Assembly: GCA_018712865.1 (NCBI GenBank)
Contig: DVGH01000038.1
Coordinates: forward strand, 1-12,058
Direction: 5' to 3'
DNA length: 12,058 bases
Source: Scatavimonas merdipullorum
Lineage (GTDB): Bacteria; Bacillota; Clostridia; Oscillospirales; Acutalibacteraceae
Part shown: positions 6,378 to 12,058 of the stretch, one piece after another
Numbering within the stretch: the stretch's first letter is position 1
How the letters are laid out: every line of letters begins with the position of its first letter
Position numbers and translations under genes: made by a program
The notes under the pieces: model-generated
The model's database searches: none
Told to the model about the DNA's origin: nothing
The model's input: only the letters and a program-made list of their open reading frames with translations

Positions 6378-7640
6378 ATGTTTATAACCGCTATGGGTAG
6401 CAAGAGTAAGAAAACCACTTACTTCAAAAGAGCGCTGGCGCTTGTTTTGATGGGTGTGATTTTTATTACCTCCGCTTTTTCAGTAGCAGCTTTAAGCAGA
6501 ACGGCAGTCATTACAGTAGATGGTAAAGAGCTTACCGTCACAACCATAAGCACAGACACAGACGATATTCTTGCCAGGGCAGGGATTGAAGTTACAGAGA
6601 ACGACGAGATTATCCGCTATGACAATGTGGAAAATCATATCAGTATTATTGTCAACCGTGCCTTTACCGTAACGGTTAAGGCAGACGGAAAAATGCAAAC
6701 CCTGGTATTTACAAGCGGTACCGTACAGGATGCGCTGGATAAAGCGAATGTTGTACTTGCGGACAACGATGTTGTTACGCCGCAGCCCGATACGGAGCTT
6801 ACAGAAGATATGCAGATCAGCGTAAGCACGTATGTACCCGTTACCATCAAGGCAGATGGAAAGACAGAAAAGCAGCTTGTTCCGGAGGGAACGGTGGAAA
6901 ATGCACTTGCTTATCTGGATATAACGCTTTCTGAAGACGACAGGCTGAATGTTAAGAAAACAGAAACTGTTCAGGATAACATGACGATCCAGGTAAGCCG
7001 CGTAACGTATAAAACTGTAACAAAAACAGAAAAGATCGCCCATGAAACCGTAGAGATTGCAACAGATGAGCTCTATAAAGGCGAAACAAAGGTCGTGACA
7101 GAAGGGGTAGACGGTAAGCGGGAGCTGACCGTCAAGCAGACCATTGTCGACGGCAAGGTGGAAACGGAAAAGGTAACGTCGAAAAAGGTTCTGAAAGAAG
7201 CCGTAACGGAAGAAATTCTGGTTGGTACAAAGGTAAAGGCGGCGGTAACTTCCAATGCAGGATCTGCAAGCGGCGCCTCCGGCGCGGGGATTCCCACGTC
7301 TGTACAAAACGGCGTGCTTTATGACGCAAACGGCAACGAGGTTGCTTATTCCAATGTGCTTTATGGCTCTGGTACAGCATATTACGCGCCTCCCGGCGCT
7401 TTAACAGCAACTGGCGCACCGGCACAACTGGGTGGTGTTGCGGTAAATCCCAACATTATTCCATATGGCTCCAAGCTGTATATTGTTGCAGAAGACGGCT
7501 TTGTATACGGCTATGCCACGGCGATTGACACAGGCGGTGCACTGATGGACGGTTCCGCCATTGTAGACTGCTATTATCCTACGTATGAAGAATGTGTTGT
7601 GTTTGGAAGACGCAACGTTTATGTTTATGTTTTAAGCTGA
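6378..7640 (+). CDS. YabE-like DUF348/G5/3D cell-wall protein
   Basis: A 420-aa exported wall-active protein with the architecture of Bacillus YabE and related to resuscitation-promoting factors. A signal or anchor helix lies at about 17-38 after a basic start. Next are three DUF348 ubiquitin-like repeats at about 44-90, 97-145 and 153-200 (each with a T-V-x-x-A-L or similar core), a G5 domain at about 207-287 (GETKVVTEGVDGKREL region), a short Gly/Ser/Ala linker (292-305), and a C-terminal 3D domain (330-420) in which the double-psi barrel carries DTGG (D384) and the VDCYY aspartate (D397). The first aspartate of the family motif is N357 here (VAVNP). The 3D domain is expected to cleave glycan strands as a lytic transglycosylase. 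AAGGAG lies 14 nt before ATG 6378, which is longer than usual, but no better start is seen. It is a single-gene unit with its own promoter and terminator. Confidence 0.9.
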   Translation: MFITAMGSKSKKTTYFKRALALVLMGVIFITSAFSVAALSRTAVITVDGKELTVTTISTDTDDILARAGIEVTENDEIIRYDNVENHISIIVNRAFTVTVKADGKMQTLVFTSGTVQDALDKANVVLADNDVVTPQPDTELTEDMQISVSTYVPVTIKADGKTEKQLVPEGTVENALAYLDITLSEDDRLNVKKTETVQDNMTIQVSRVTYKTVTKTEKIAHETVEIATDELYKGETKVVTEGVDGKRELTVKQTIVDGKVETEKVTSKKVLKEAVTEEILVGTKVKAAVTSNAGSASGASGAGIPTSVQNGVLYDANGNEVAYSNVLYGSGTAYYAPPGALTATGAPAQLGGVAVNPNIIPYGSKLYIVAEDGFVYGYATAIDTGGALMDGSAIVDCYYPTYEECVVFGRRNVYVYVLS

Positions 7641-7651
7641 TAACAGAAAAG

Positions 7652-7685
7652 AAAAAGGAAAGGCAGGTCCGGCCTTTCCTTTTTT
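7652..7685 (+). terminator. Intrinsic terminator of the 3D/G5 gene
   Basis: Stem AAAAAGGAAAGGC (7652-7664) with GCCTTTCCTTTTT (7672-7684), a 7-nt loop and a T run to 7685. It begins 11 nt after the stop. Confidence 0.9.
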
Positions 7686-7695
7686 GTGCTTTCTA

Positions 7696-7724
7696 TTGAA
7701 TTTTAAAATGGTTTGGGTTATAAT
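7696..7724 (+). promoter_or_regulatory. SigA promoter of the small lipoprotein gene, with operator-like palindrome
   Basis: TTGAAT at 7696-7701 and TATAAT at 7719-7724 with a 17-nt spacer. The -10 box sits inside GGTTATAATAACC (7716-7728), a 6-bp inverted repeat around a single A, which could be a repressor site. The expected transcript starts near 7731, about 166 nt before the gene. Confidence 0.82.
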
Positions 7725-7735
7725 AACCTCACGCT

Positions 7736-7793
7736 TGTAAAATGCGGGGGCATCTTTTACAGCCTAAAGGATTGTCCCGGCAAGCGGGACAAT
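7736..7793 (+). promoter_or_regulatory. Structured 5' leader with two strong hairpins
   Basis: Just after the predicted start the leader forms TGTAAAATGC with GCA-TC-TTTTACA (7736-7745 with 7750-7761; a GGGG loop and a 2-nt bulge), then a perfect 9-bp hairpin ATTGTCCCG/CGGGACAAT (7771-7779 with 7785-7793; loop GCAAG). Neither is followed by a T run, so they are not terminators. No riboswitch class was recognised; it may be a 5' stabiliser, a protein-binding leader or an undescribed element. Confidence 0.5.
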
Positions 7794-7896
7794 GTGTACT
7801 TTGAGGGTATTTGGACTTTAAGCTTGTAATAAGAATTTGGATGTGCAAATGATTTGAAAAACGGCCGATAGCAGCCGTATGAAAGGACTTTAGAAA

Positions 7897-8391
7897 ATGA
7901 AAAAAATCATAGCGTTTTGTTTGCTTGCGGTTGCCATGCTTTCGTTTTCCGGGTGCGTCAGCGCGCCGCAGAGCTTAAGCGATGCTGTTAAGGTGGCAGA
8001 TATGGACGGCAAATACGGGTTGACACAGATGTGCAAGGATCTGCTTGAAAAGGAGTATATTCCGGAAGAAGGCGTGCAGATGAAGGCCGACGTTATTGGC
8101 GCGCAGGTTGGTTACCGCTTTACAACGGAGCTTAACAGTTCGGCAATTACATTGGAGCTTTATGAGTTTGATACGGAAAATTTAAACGACGATGCAAAAA
8201 GCGTAATCAGCCAGGTGGAAAAGGACGGACAATTTAACATGCTTGACTTTTCCATGGTTCCCGCTACGATGTCGGACAACGGGAAATATATGATGATTTA
8301 CAGAGACAACAAGGTAACCGGCGATAATCCCGATGAACAAAACGTGCAGAGAAAAGAAGATGTGACAAAAATTTTTAACAGCGCAGAATAA
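7897..8391 (+). CDS. Small lipoprotein of unknown function
   Basis: I do not recognise this 164-aa protein. It begins with a short, clear lipoprotein signal (MKKIIAFCLLAVAML) ending in lipobox FSGC, so C20 is lipidated and the mature part is outside the cytoplasmic membrane. The mature chain is acidic and soluble-looking, with alternating helix and strand character, a pattern around LELYEFD (residues 88-94) and YMMIYRDNK (131-139), and no further membrane segment. Similar small clostridial lipoproteins are annotated only as hypothetical. GAAAGGA lies about 10 nt before the ATG. It is transcribed alone, from a strong promoter with a long folded leader, and ends at a terminator shared with the convergent permease gene. 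That regulation suggests a condition-specific envelope role, which the sequence itself does not name. Confidence 0.82.
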   Translation: MKKIIAFCLLAVAMLSFSGCVSAPQSLSDAVKVADMDGKYGLTQMCKDLLEKEYIPEEGVQMKADVIGAQVGYRFTTELNSSAITLELYEFDTENLNDDAKSVISQVEKDGQFNMLDFSMVPATMSDNGKYMMIYRDNKVTGDNPDEQNVQRKEDVTKIFNSAE

Positions 8392-8400
8392 TACAAAAAC

Positions 8401-8441
8401 AAGACAGGCAAGCTACGTCAAACGCAAAGCTTGCCTGTCTT
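8401..8441. terminator. Bidirectional terminator between convergent genes
   Basis: A 14-bp stem AAGACAGGCAAGCT (8401-8414) with its complement at 8428-8441 and a 13-nt loop. A-rich sequence precedes it and T-rich sequence follows, so it can serve the lipoprotein gene on the plus strand and the permease gene on the minus strand. Confidence 0.85.
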
Positions 8442-8469
8442 ATTACATATACAGCAGGCTGTGCGCTGT

Positions 8470-9396
8470 TTATGCCAGTGTTTGCGCAAGTCCTACGATC
8501 AGCGGCATTGTGATAAGGGAAAACAATGTGGATAAGGAAACCATGTTCACAGATAAGGCGGTGTCCCTGTCAAATTTTGTAGCAAACATGGTTGTCGCCG
8601 CCGCCACCGGCGCAGAAGCGGCAATTACACAGGCGACAAGGATTACGCCGCGGATATGCAGGATATACATCAATACAAGTGTACACAGCGGAATCACAAC
8701 AAGGCGAAGGGCAATTGCCAGATATTGCCGCTTATCCAGCAGCGCCTGCTTTAAATTTGTTCGGGAAAGATAAAATCCGATGATCAGCATAGGCAAGGGC
8801 GTGTTTAAAGATGCCATATAATCCACCGGCGCGCTTATCACCTGCGGCAGCTTGACAGAAAATACAAATAAAAGAAATCCGGCGACAACGCCGACCACAC
8901 CCGGGTTTAAAAGCAGCTTTGCGGGAGAAAGCGTTTTTTTATCGCCGCTCATAACAAGTACGCCGTAGCTCCACAAAACCAGATTAAATATGGCAACAAA
9001 CACCGCACCGTAAAAAACGCCGTCGCTGCCCAAAAGAGCCGCCTGCAGGGGAATTGACATGAAACCACAGTTAGAAAAGACCGTGCCAAAGCGCAGTACG
9101 CAGCAGCGGGAAGCGTCCTTATCGCGAAAAACAGCAGCGGCAAGGGCGACAGAGAATATATGGATGCATACGGCACACAAAGCGGTGATTCCCAGGTTTG
9201 TAAGCAGTGCCGGGTCAAATTCGCGATGAAAGGCGTCGATCACGACGCACGGCGTTACAAAATATAAAACAATGTTTGTCAAATGCTTTGCGGTCACCGG
9301 CGAAAAAAAGCGGATCTTGCCGCAGATGACGCCGATCCCAATCAGGATAAATAAAACCAATACCTGTGTACCGACTGTTAAAAAATTTTCAACCAT
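8470..9396 (-). CDS. AEC-family (auxin efflux carrier type) permease
   Basis: A 308-aa integral membrane protein of the AEC/BART transporter group, whose bacterial members move small carboxylates such as malate or malonate or other organic anions. About ten hydrophobic helices arranged as two five-helix halves are seen, with the typical broken-helix motifs SNCGFMSIP (108-116) in the first half and SAPVAAATTMFA (261-272) in the second, followed by the usual FDRDTALSVNMVSLST stretch (275-290). The length matches the family. The start is ATG 9396, about 7 nt after a GGAAGGGG box. No linked metabolic gene is present, so the substrate cannot be inferred. It lies downstream of the zinc-ribbon gene but beyond that gene's terminator; no clear promoter of its own was identified. 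Confidence 0.9.
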   Translation of the reverse strand: MVENFLTVGTQVLVLFILIGIGVICGKIRFFSPVTAKHLTNIVLYFVTPCVVIDAFHREFDPALLTNLGITALCAVCIHIFSVALAAAVFRDKDASRCCVLRFGTVFSNCGFMSIPLQAALLGSDGVFYGAVFVAIFNLVLWSYGVLVMSGDKKTLSPAKLLLNPGVVGVVAGFLLFVFSVKLPQVISAPVDYMASLNTPLPMLIIGFYLSRTNLKQALLDKRQYLAIALRLVVIPLCTLVLMYILHIRGVILVACVIAASAPVAAATTMFATKFDRDTALSVNMVSLSTLFSLITMPLIVGLAQTLA

Positions 9397-9451
9397 AGAA
9401 AAACCCCTTCCGTATGGCGTATTATTTTACTGCAATGCACGGCCGCACAAT

Positions 9452-9487
9452 AAAGGGGACCGCACACGGCTGCGCAGTCCCCTTTTT
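9452..9487 (-). terminator. Terminator of the zinc-ribbon membrane protein gene
   Basis: Stem AAAGGGGAC (9452-9460) with GTCCCCTTT (9477-9485) enclosing an inner CGCA/TGCG pairing. It lies about 14 nt beyond the minus-strand stop at 9501. T-rich runs on both sides make it potentially active in both directions. Confidence 0.85.
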
Positions 9488-9500
9488 ATGCAGTTGTTTT

Positions 9501-10841
9501 TTATGGAAGCTTTATACCGCATTGCTGGCAGAAAAGGTCGCCTTTTTCTGCCTTTGTTTTGCAATGGGGGCAAACCTTTGCCTGCTCCTGCTGTGTGTTC
9601 GCCGCAGGGACAGACTCTGCAGCGGCTTTTTGCGGCGTAGATGCTGCAGGCGTTTGGGATGAAGCTTGTGTGCTGGGCGGCACAGGCGGTGCTGCCGGCG
9701 GAATATAGGGGTTTGCCGGGCGTTGCGGCTGTACATAAGGATTTGCAGGCTGCTGCGGTTGTGCCGTACGATTTGACGTATGCGAGGGCACGGCCTGTTT
9801 TGTGTTATATGTGTTATAGGTGGAAGTACCGCCCGGACGGCTTTGATAAAATGGCGTCCCCGTGTAAGCGGCGTTTGCCGCAGGCGGCGCTTGCCGCGGC
9901 ATATGCTTTTTTATATGTGCGTCATAGCCGATGGAGACAGCACCGTAGAGAAAATACGATACACAGGACAAAATAAGAACGACAAACGATAGGATGAGCA
10001 GTGGTAAATCCGGCATAAGTACCTCATAATTGAAACCGGGGCTGGTATATGCCTGCGGAATATATCCAAAAATAACGCCGCAAGCCATTACAATAAAAAA
10101 GATGGTGCTTAATGACAAAAGCGTACCTAAGATAATGTTGCAAACGCCAAAGGCTTTTGCACCTTTAAGCTTAAGATCCGGATAAGAAAGGGTATGCCGG
10201 ACAGACCCTATAAAGCGTACCGCGTTAATGGTATAAAACAGTAAAAATCCAAAAATAACTGCAACAAAAATAAAGAGAATAAACATGGCAATAGACATTG
10301 CAAATTGTGCTTCTGCGCTGTTATGGATATTCGCTGCGCCATTTACGGAGGAAAGCGCGGAAGCTAAAATGCCGGTTACGATAAAAAGCAGGGAAAATAG
10401 CAAAGTGTATAAGCTGGATAACACAAGTGCAATAATGGCAAATACATATAAAATTGTAAAACCTGCTTTTGGCGACACGGCAGGATCTTCATTTTTCGAT
10501 TTTGCATAAATAATAAAGAAGGACGAGATAAACAAAACGGAAATGATAAACCCAACGACGCTCATGCTAATCATGAACCAGCTGCTGGTTGAACTGAGCT
10601 GTGTAAGAATATTTTTATCGATCGTGTCAAGAAGATTTTCTCCTTCTGCCAAGGCTGACAGAATATTTCTGTAGGCATCGGAAGCAAAAAAGGTCAATGC
10701 CATGGAGCATAAAGCCGACACAAGCAGAACAATCCCCAATGCCAGGACCGATTTCTTTTTAAAATAGCTTTTTACCAGGGATAAATTTTTTGCCCGGGCC
10801 TGCGCATATGCAGCCTGCATTTGATAATAACCATTATACAT
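9501..10841 (-). CDS. Polytopic membrane protein with C-terminal zinc ribbon
   Basis: A 446-aa protein of unknown function. After a basic N-terminal segment there are about six membrane helices (roughly 31-53, 88-112, 128-162, 180-208, 232-261 and 279-303). A long, flexible cytosolic linker follows (about 314-421), rich in P, Q, A, T and Y with near repeats QPANPYV and RPANPYI. It ends in a treble-clef-like zinc ribbon with C424, C427, C438 and C441 (CPHC...CQQC, last residues GIKLP). Zinc ribbons in such clostridial membrane proteins are usually placed at the N-terminus, so the C-terminal site on a long tether is distinctive. No catalytic motif is seen. The AAGGAG box is 8 nt before the ATG. 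The gene has its own terminator and a probable promoter, and lies between SleB and the permease without evident coupling. It may sense or scaffold at the membrane; this is only inference. Confidence 0.85.
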   Translation of the reverse strand: MYNGYYQMQAAYAQARAKNLSLVKSYFKKKSVLALGIVLLVSALCSMALTFFASDAYRNILSALAEGENLLDTIDKNILTQLSSTSSWFMISMSVVGFIISVLFISSFFIIYAKSKNEDPAVSPKAGFTILYVFAIIALVLSSLYTLLFSLLFIVTGILASALSSVNGAANIHNSAEAQFAMSIAMFILFIFVAVIFGFLLFYTINAVRFIGSVRHTLSYPDLKLKGAKAFGVCNIILGTLLSLSTIFFIVMACGVIFGYIPQAYTSPGFNYEVLMPDLPLLILSFVVLILSCVSYFLYGAVSIGYDAHIKKHMPRQAPPAANAAYTGTPFYQSRPGGTSTYNTYNTKQAVPSHTSNRTAQPQQPANPYVQPQRPANPYIPPAAPPVPPSTQASSQTPAASTPQKAAAESVPAANTQQEQAKVCPHCKTKAEKGDLFCQQCGIKLP

Positions 10842-10900
10842 GGGAGGTTCTCCTTTTCTTTTGTAAATAGTAAATATAAGGATAGATCCTACATATTACT

Positions 10901-10932
10901 ATTATATTATAAGAGAACAGCCATAAATACAA
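10901..10932 (-). promoter_or_regulatory. Probable promoter of the zinc-ribbon gene
   Basis: On the minus strand TTGTAT (10932-10927) precedes two overlapping TATAAT boxes (10911-10906 and 10906-10901), at spacers of 15 and 20 nt. Neither spacing is ideal, but the AT-rich context and the position about 60 nt before the start support a promoter. A small inverted repeat AGGAT-AG-ATCCT lies downstream at 10879-10890. Confidence 0.45.
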
Positions 10933-10948
10933 GTGTTATTACAAAATT

Positions 10949-11620
10949 TTAACTGCAAAAACGGTGTGAACCGATCGTGTTAATAACAGGGCGGGAAAAG
11001 ATCCATTTATTGGTGGACTTTGCAGGGTTATAATAATAAATTGCACCGCCGGAGGGATCCCAGCCGTTGATTGCGTCCTGCGCGGCCTTTTTTGCAGATT
11101 CGGCTACAGCGACATTTACCTGTCCGTCTGTCAGACAGCTGAATGCGCCGGGTTGATAGATCACGCCCGACAAGGTGTTTGGAAAAGAAGGATGGGCAAT
11201 GCGGTTTAAAATGACAGCGCCTACTGCAACCTGCCCTTCATAAGGCTCCCCACGCGATTCTGCAGAGATAATTCTTGCAAGCAGCGCGATTTCCGATTCT
11301 GTATATTCCCCGCTGGTGGAAGATTTTGTAATGCCTAAAGCCGCCAACGTTTTAACTCCGGCGATTCCGTCGGCGGAAAGCCCGTTTGCCTTTTGAAAAT
11401 TTGTAACAGCGGATTTGGTCCCGCTGCCATAAATGCCGTCTATATTGCCCTTATAATAGCCCAGCTCCTTAAGCTTTGTTTGAACGGCAATCACCTCGTC
11501 CCCTGTAGAGCCATATTTTGAAAGCGCGTTTGCGGGGCTTGCCTGCCTGCAGAATAAAAGCAATAGAAGAAAAAGCGCAAGCGCTGCCGCCCTTACGCTG
11601 CGGCTGTATTTAAACGCCAT
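10949..11620 (-). CDS. sleB: SleB-type spore cortex / cell-wall hydrolase
   Basis: An exported peptidoglycan hydrolase that is expected to degrade spore cortex during germination, cutting glycan strands as a lytic transglycosylase. From the chosen start, the signal sequence is about residues 1-32, the peptidoglycan-binding domain (PG_binding_1) about 35-97 (GSTGDEVIAVQTKLKELGYY and DGIYGSGTKSAV), then a short Ser/Thr linker and the Hydrolase_2 (SleB/CwlJ) domain at 106-223 with catalytic E121 in ISAESRGEP and the VAVGAVILNR and GAFSC segments. It is shorter than Bacillus SleB. I use ATG 11620 because the GGGAGG box abuts the alternative ATG at 11626 but lies 6 nt before 11620. No ypeB partner is adjacent in this window. 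It diverges from the rRNA operon promoters. A role in vegetative wall turnover is possible, since related hydrolases exist in non-sporulating relatives. Confidence 0.88.
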   Translation of the reverse strand: MAFKYSRSVRAAALALFLLLLLFCRQASPANALSKYGSTGDEVIAVQTKLKELGYYKGNIDGIYGSGTKSAVTNFQKANGLSADGIAGVKTLAALGITKSSTSGEYTESEIALLARIISAESRGEPYEGQVAVGAVILNRIAHPSFPNTLSGVIYQPGAFSCLTDGQVNVAVAESAKKAAQDAINGWDPSGGAIYYYNPAKSTNKWIFSRPVINTIGSHRFCS

Positions 11621-11650
11621 ATGCATCCTCCCTTTTAAAAATATGCAGTA

Positions 11651-11680
11651 TCATTTTTCCACACAGGTGTAAGGTTATAC
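11651..11680 (-). promoter_or_regulatory. Possible forespore-type promoter of sleB
   Basis: On the minus strand GTATA (11680-11676) and GGAAAAATGA (11660-11651), spaced 15 nt, resemble the SigF/SigG family boxes known in Bacillus, with one clear mismatch in the -10 and slightly short spacing. The position, about 31 nt before the start codon, fits. No good SigA promoter was found here. Confidence 0.25.
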
Positions 11681-11765
11681 CAATTTATTTAAAAGAAACG
11701 GGGAATTTTTGCAGGTTAAAAAATACTGTTGGGCTGTAAAGAAGTAAGTATATTACAAACTATTT

Positions 11766-11781
11766 CCACTATATTTAGTGG
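11766..11781. repeat. Inverted repeat CCACTA-TATT-TAGTGG next to rrn P1
   Basis: A perfect 6-bp inverted repeat with a 4-nt centre, ending at the base just before the -35 box of promoter P1. The position suits an activator or repressor site for the rRNA operon. Confidence 0.5.
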
Positions 11782-11810
11782 TTGACAAAGAACCTTTGTT
11801 TTGCTAAAAT
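11782..11810 (+). promoter_or_regulatory. rRNA operon promoter P1
   Basis: TTGACA at 11782-11787 and TAAAAT at 11805-11810, with a 17-nt spacer. It is the first of two tandem strong promoters reading out of the right edge, with A/T-rich sequence upstream. Confidence 0.82.
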
Positions 11811-11881
11811 TAAAAAGCTGTCGCGAAAAAACGGCGGCGGGAGAGCAAGCGCAAATTTACAAATAAAAAGTAAAAAAGTGC

Positions 11882-11910
11882 TTGACAACAGCATTTTAAC
11901 GCTGTATAAT
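11882..11910 (+). promoter_or_regulatory. rRNA operon promoter P2
   Basis: TTGACA at 11882-11887 and TATAAT at 11905-11910 with a 17-nt spacer, a perfect match to the housekeeping consensus. An A-rich upstream stretch (about 11856-11880) looks like an UP element. Transcription should start near 11917. The spacer holds ACAGC and GCTGT as a small inverted repeat. Confidence 0.88.
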
Positions 11911-11922
11911 AATTAACGCTGT
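11896..11922. repeat. Direct repeat TTAACGCTGT flanking the P2 -10 box
   Basis: Two perfect 10-bp copies at 11896-11905 and 11913-11922, 17 bp apart start to start. One touches the -10 box and the other covers the expected start of transcription. Confidence 0.55.
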
Positions 11923-12058
11923 CAAAAAAACCGCTTACCCGGTTTTTTGCTTTATCAAGAAGCGGAAACCCGCTTGTAATGGCAGCGCAGAGGACCTTGA
12001 AAATTAAACAACGCAAACAGAGAAACCCGGAAAGACTTTTGAGTAGAGATACAAAAAA
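11917..12058 (+). other. Leader of an rRNA operon; 16S gene lies beyond the window
   Basis: The stretch after P2 has no gene. It contains an A/T-stem hairpin (11925-11948), a second hairpin AAGCGG/CCGCTT (11960-11965 with 11970-11975), and the phrase ACCTTGAAAATTAAACAA from about 11994, which closely resembles the boxA-like TTTGAAAACTAAACAA element found before 16S and 23S genes in Firmicutes. The start of 16S itself (AGAGTTTGATC) is not reached before the window ends. Confidence 0.72.
11925..11948 (+). terminator. Attenuator-like hairpin in the rRNA leader
   Basis: AAAAAACCG (11925-11933) pairs with CGGTTTTTT (11940-11948), loop CTTACC. It has the shape of a weak intrinsic terminator only about 8 nt after the P2 start. 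The GC core is just three pairs, so its strength is uncertain. Confidence 0.35.

Noticed and set aside
6492..7307. A 271-codon minus-strand frame inside the 3D/G5 gene
   Set aside because: Its length follows from codon bias of the plus-strand gene; the composition is implausible (Cys, Tyr and Arg clusters) and no start signals are present.
10842..10853. A hairpin hiding the ribosome binding site of the zinc-ribbon gene (GGAG with CTCC)
   Set aside because: Only four pairs with a 3-nt loop; too weak to claim regulation.
11980..12058. The start of 16S rRNA inside the window
   Set aside because: Only the leader motif is seen; the conserved AGAGTTTGATC start of 16S is not reached.

Overview
The window looks like chromosomal DNA from a spore-forming, Gram-positive, gut-type clostridium (Bacillota, Clostridia). 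The signs are a SleB-type spore cortex hydrolase, a YabE-like DUF348/G5/3D cell-wall protein, lipoproteins with short Cys signal peptides, consensus housekeeping promoters with 17-nt spacers, strong AGGAG ribosome binding sites and many intrinsic terminators. The genus cannot be fixed from this sequence alone. No mobile element, CRISPR array, tRNA or phage gene was seen.

Layout. Positions 1-219 hold the 3' part of a strongly folded untranslated RNA that ends in a perfect 28-base palindromic terminator. A two-component system follows (OmpR/PhoB-type regulator 442-1119, histidine kinase 1112-2338) and is closed by a 19-bp terminator. Next is a tightly overlapping three-gene operon: a VTC-domain polyphosphate-polymerase-like protein (2461-3177), a DUF4956 membrane protein (3170-3866, broken in this sequence by a run of nine T), and a large beta-helical lipoprotein of the Cthe_2159 carbohydrate-binding type (3856-5697). 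A gene-free, AT-rich stretch with small inverted repeats leads to a perfect consensus promoter and the 3D/G5 protein (6378-7640). A second strong promoter drives a structured leader and a small lipoprotein of unknown function (7897-8391).

The right part is on the minus strand: an AEC-family permease (8470-9396), a six-helix membrane protein with a C-terminal zinc ribbon (9501-10841), and SleB (10949-11620). Divergent from SleB, two tandem consensus promoters and a leader with the typical pre-16S motif show that a ribosomal RNA operon starts just past the right edge.

How the genes may work together: the VTC, DUF4956 and Cthe_2159 genes probably form one envelope system, with a cytosolic tunnel enzyme, a membrane partner and a surface polymer-binding lipoprotein. 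The adjacent two-component system is its natural candidate regulator. The 3D/G5 protein and SleB act on peptidoglycan. The most notable points are the T9 frameshift inside the DUF4956 gene, the unassigned RNA at the left edge, the structured leader before the small lipoprotein, and the dense symmetry and attenuator-like hairpin in the rRNA promoter region.
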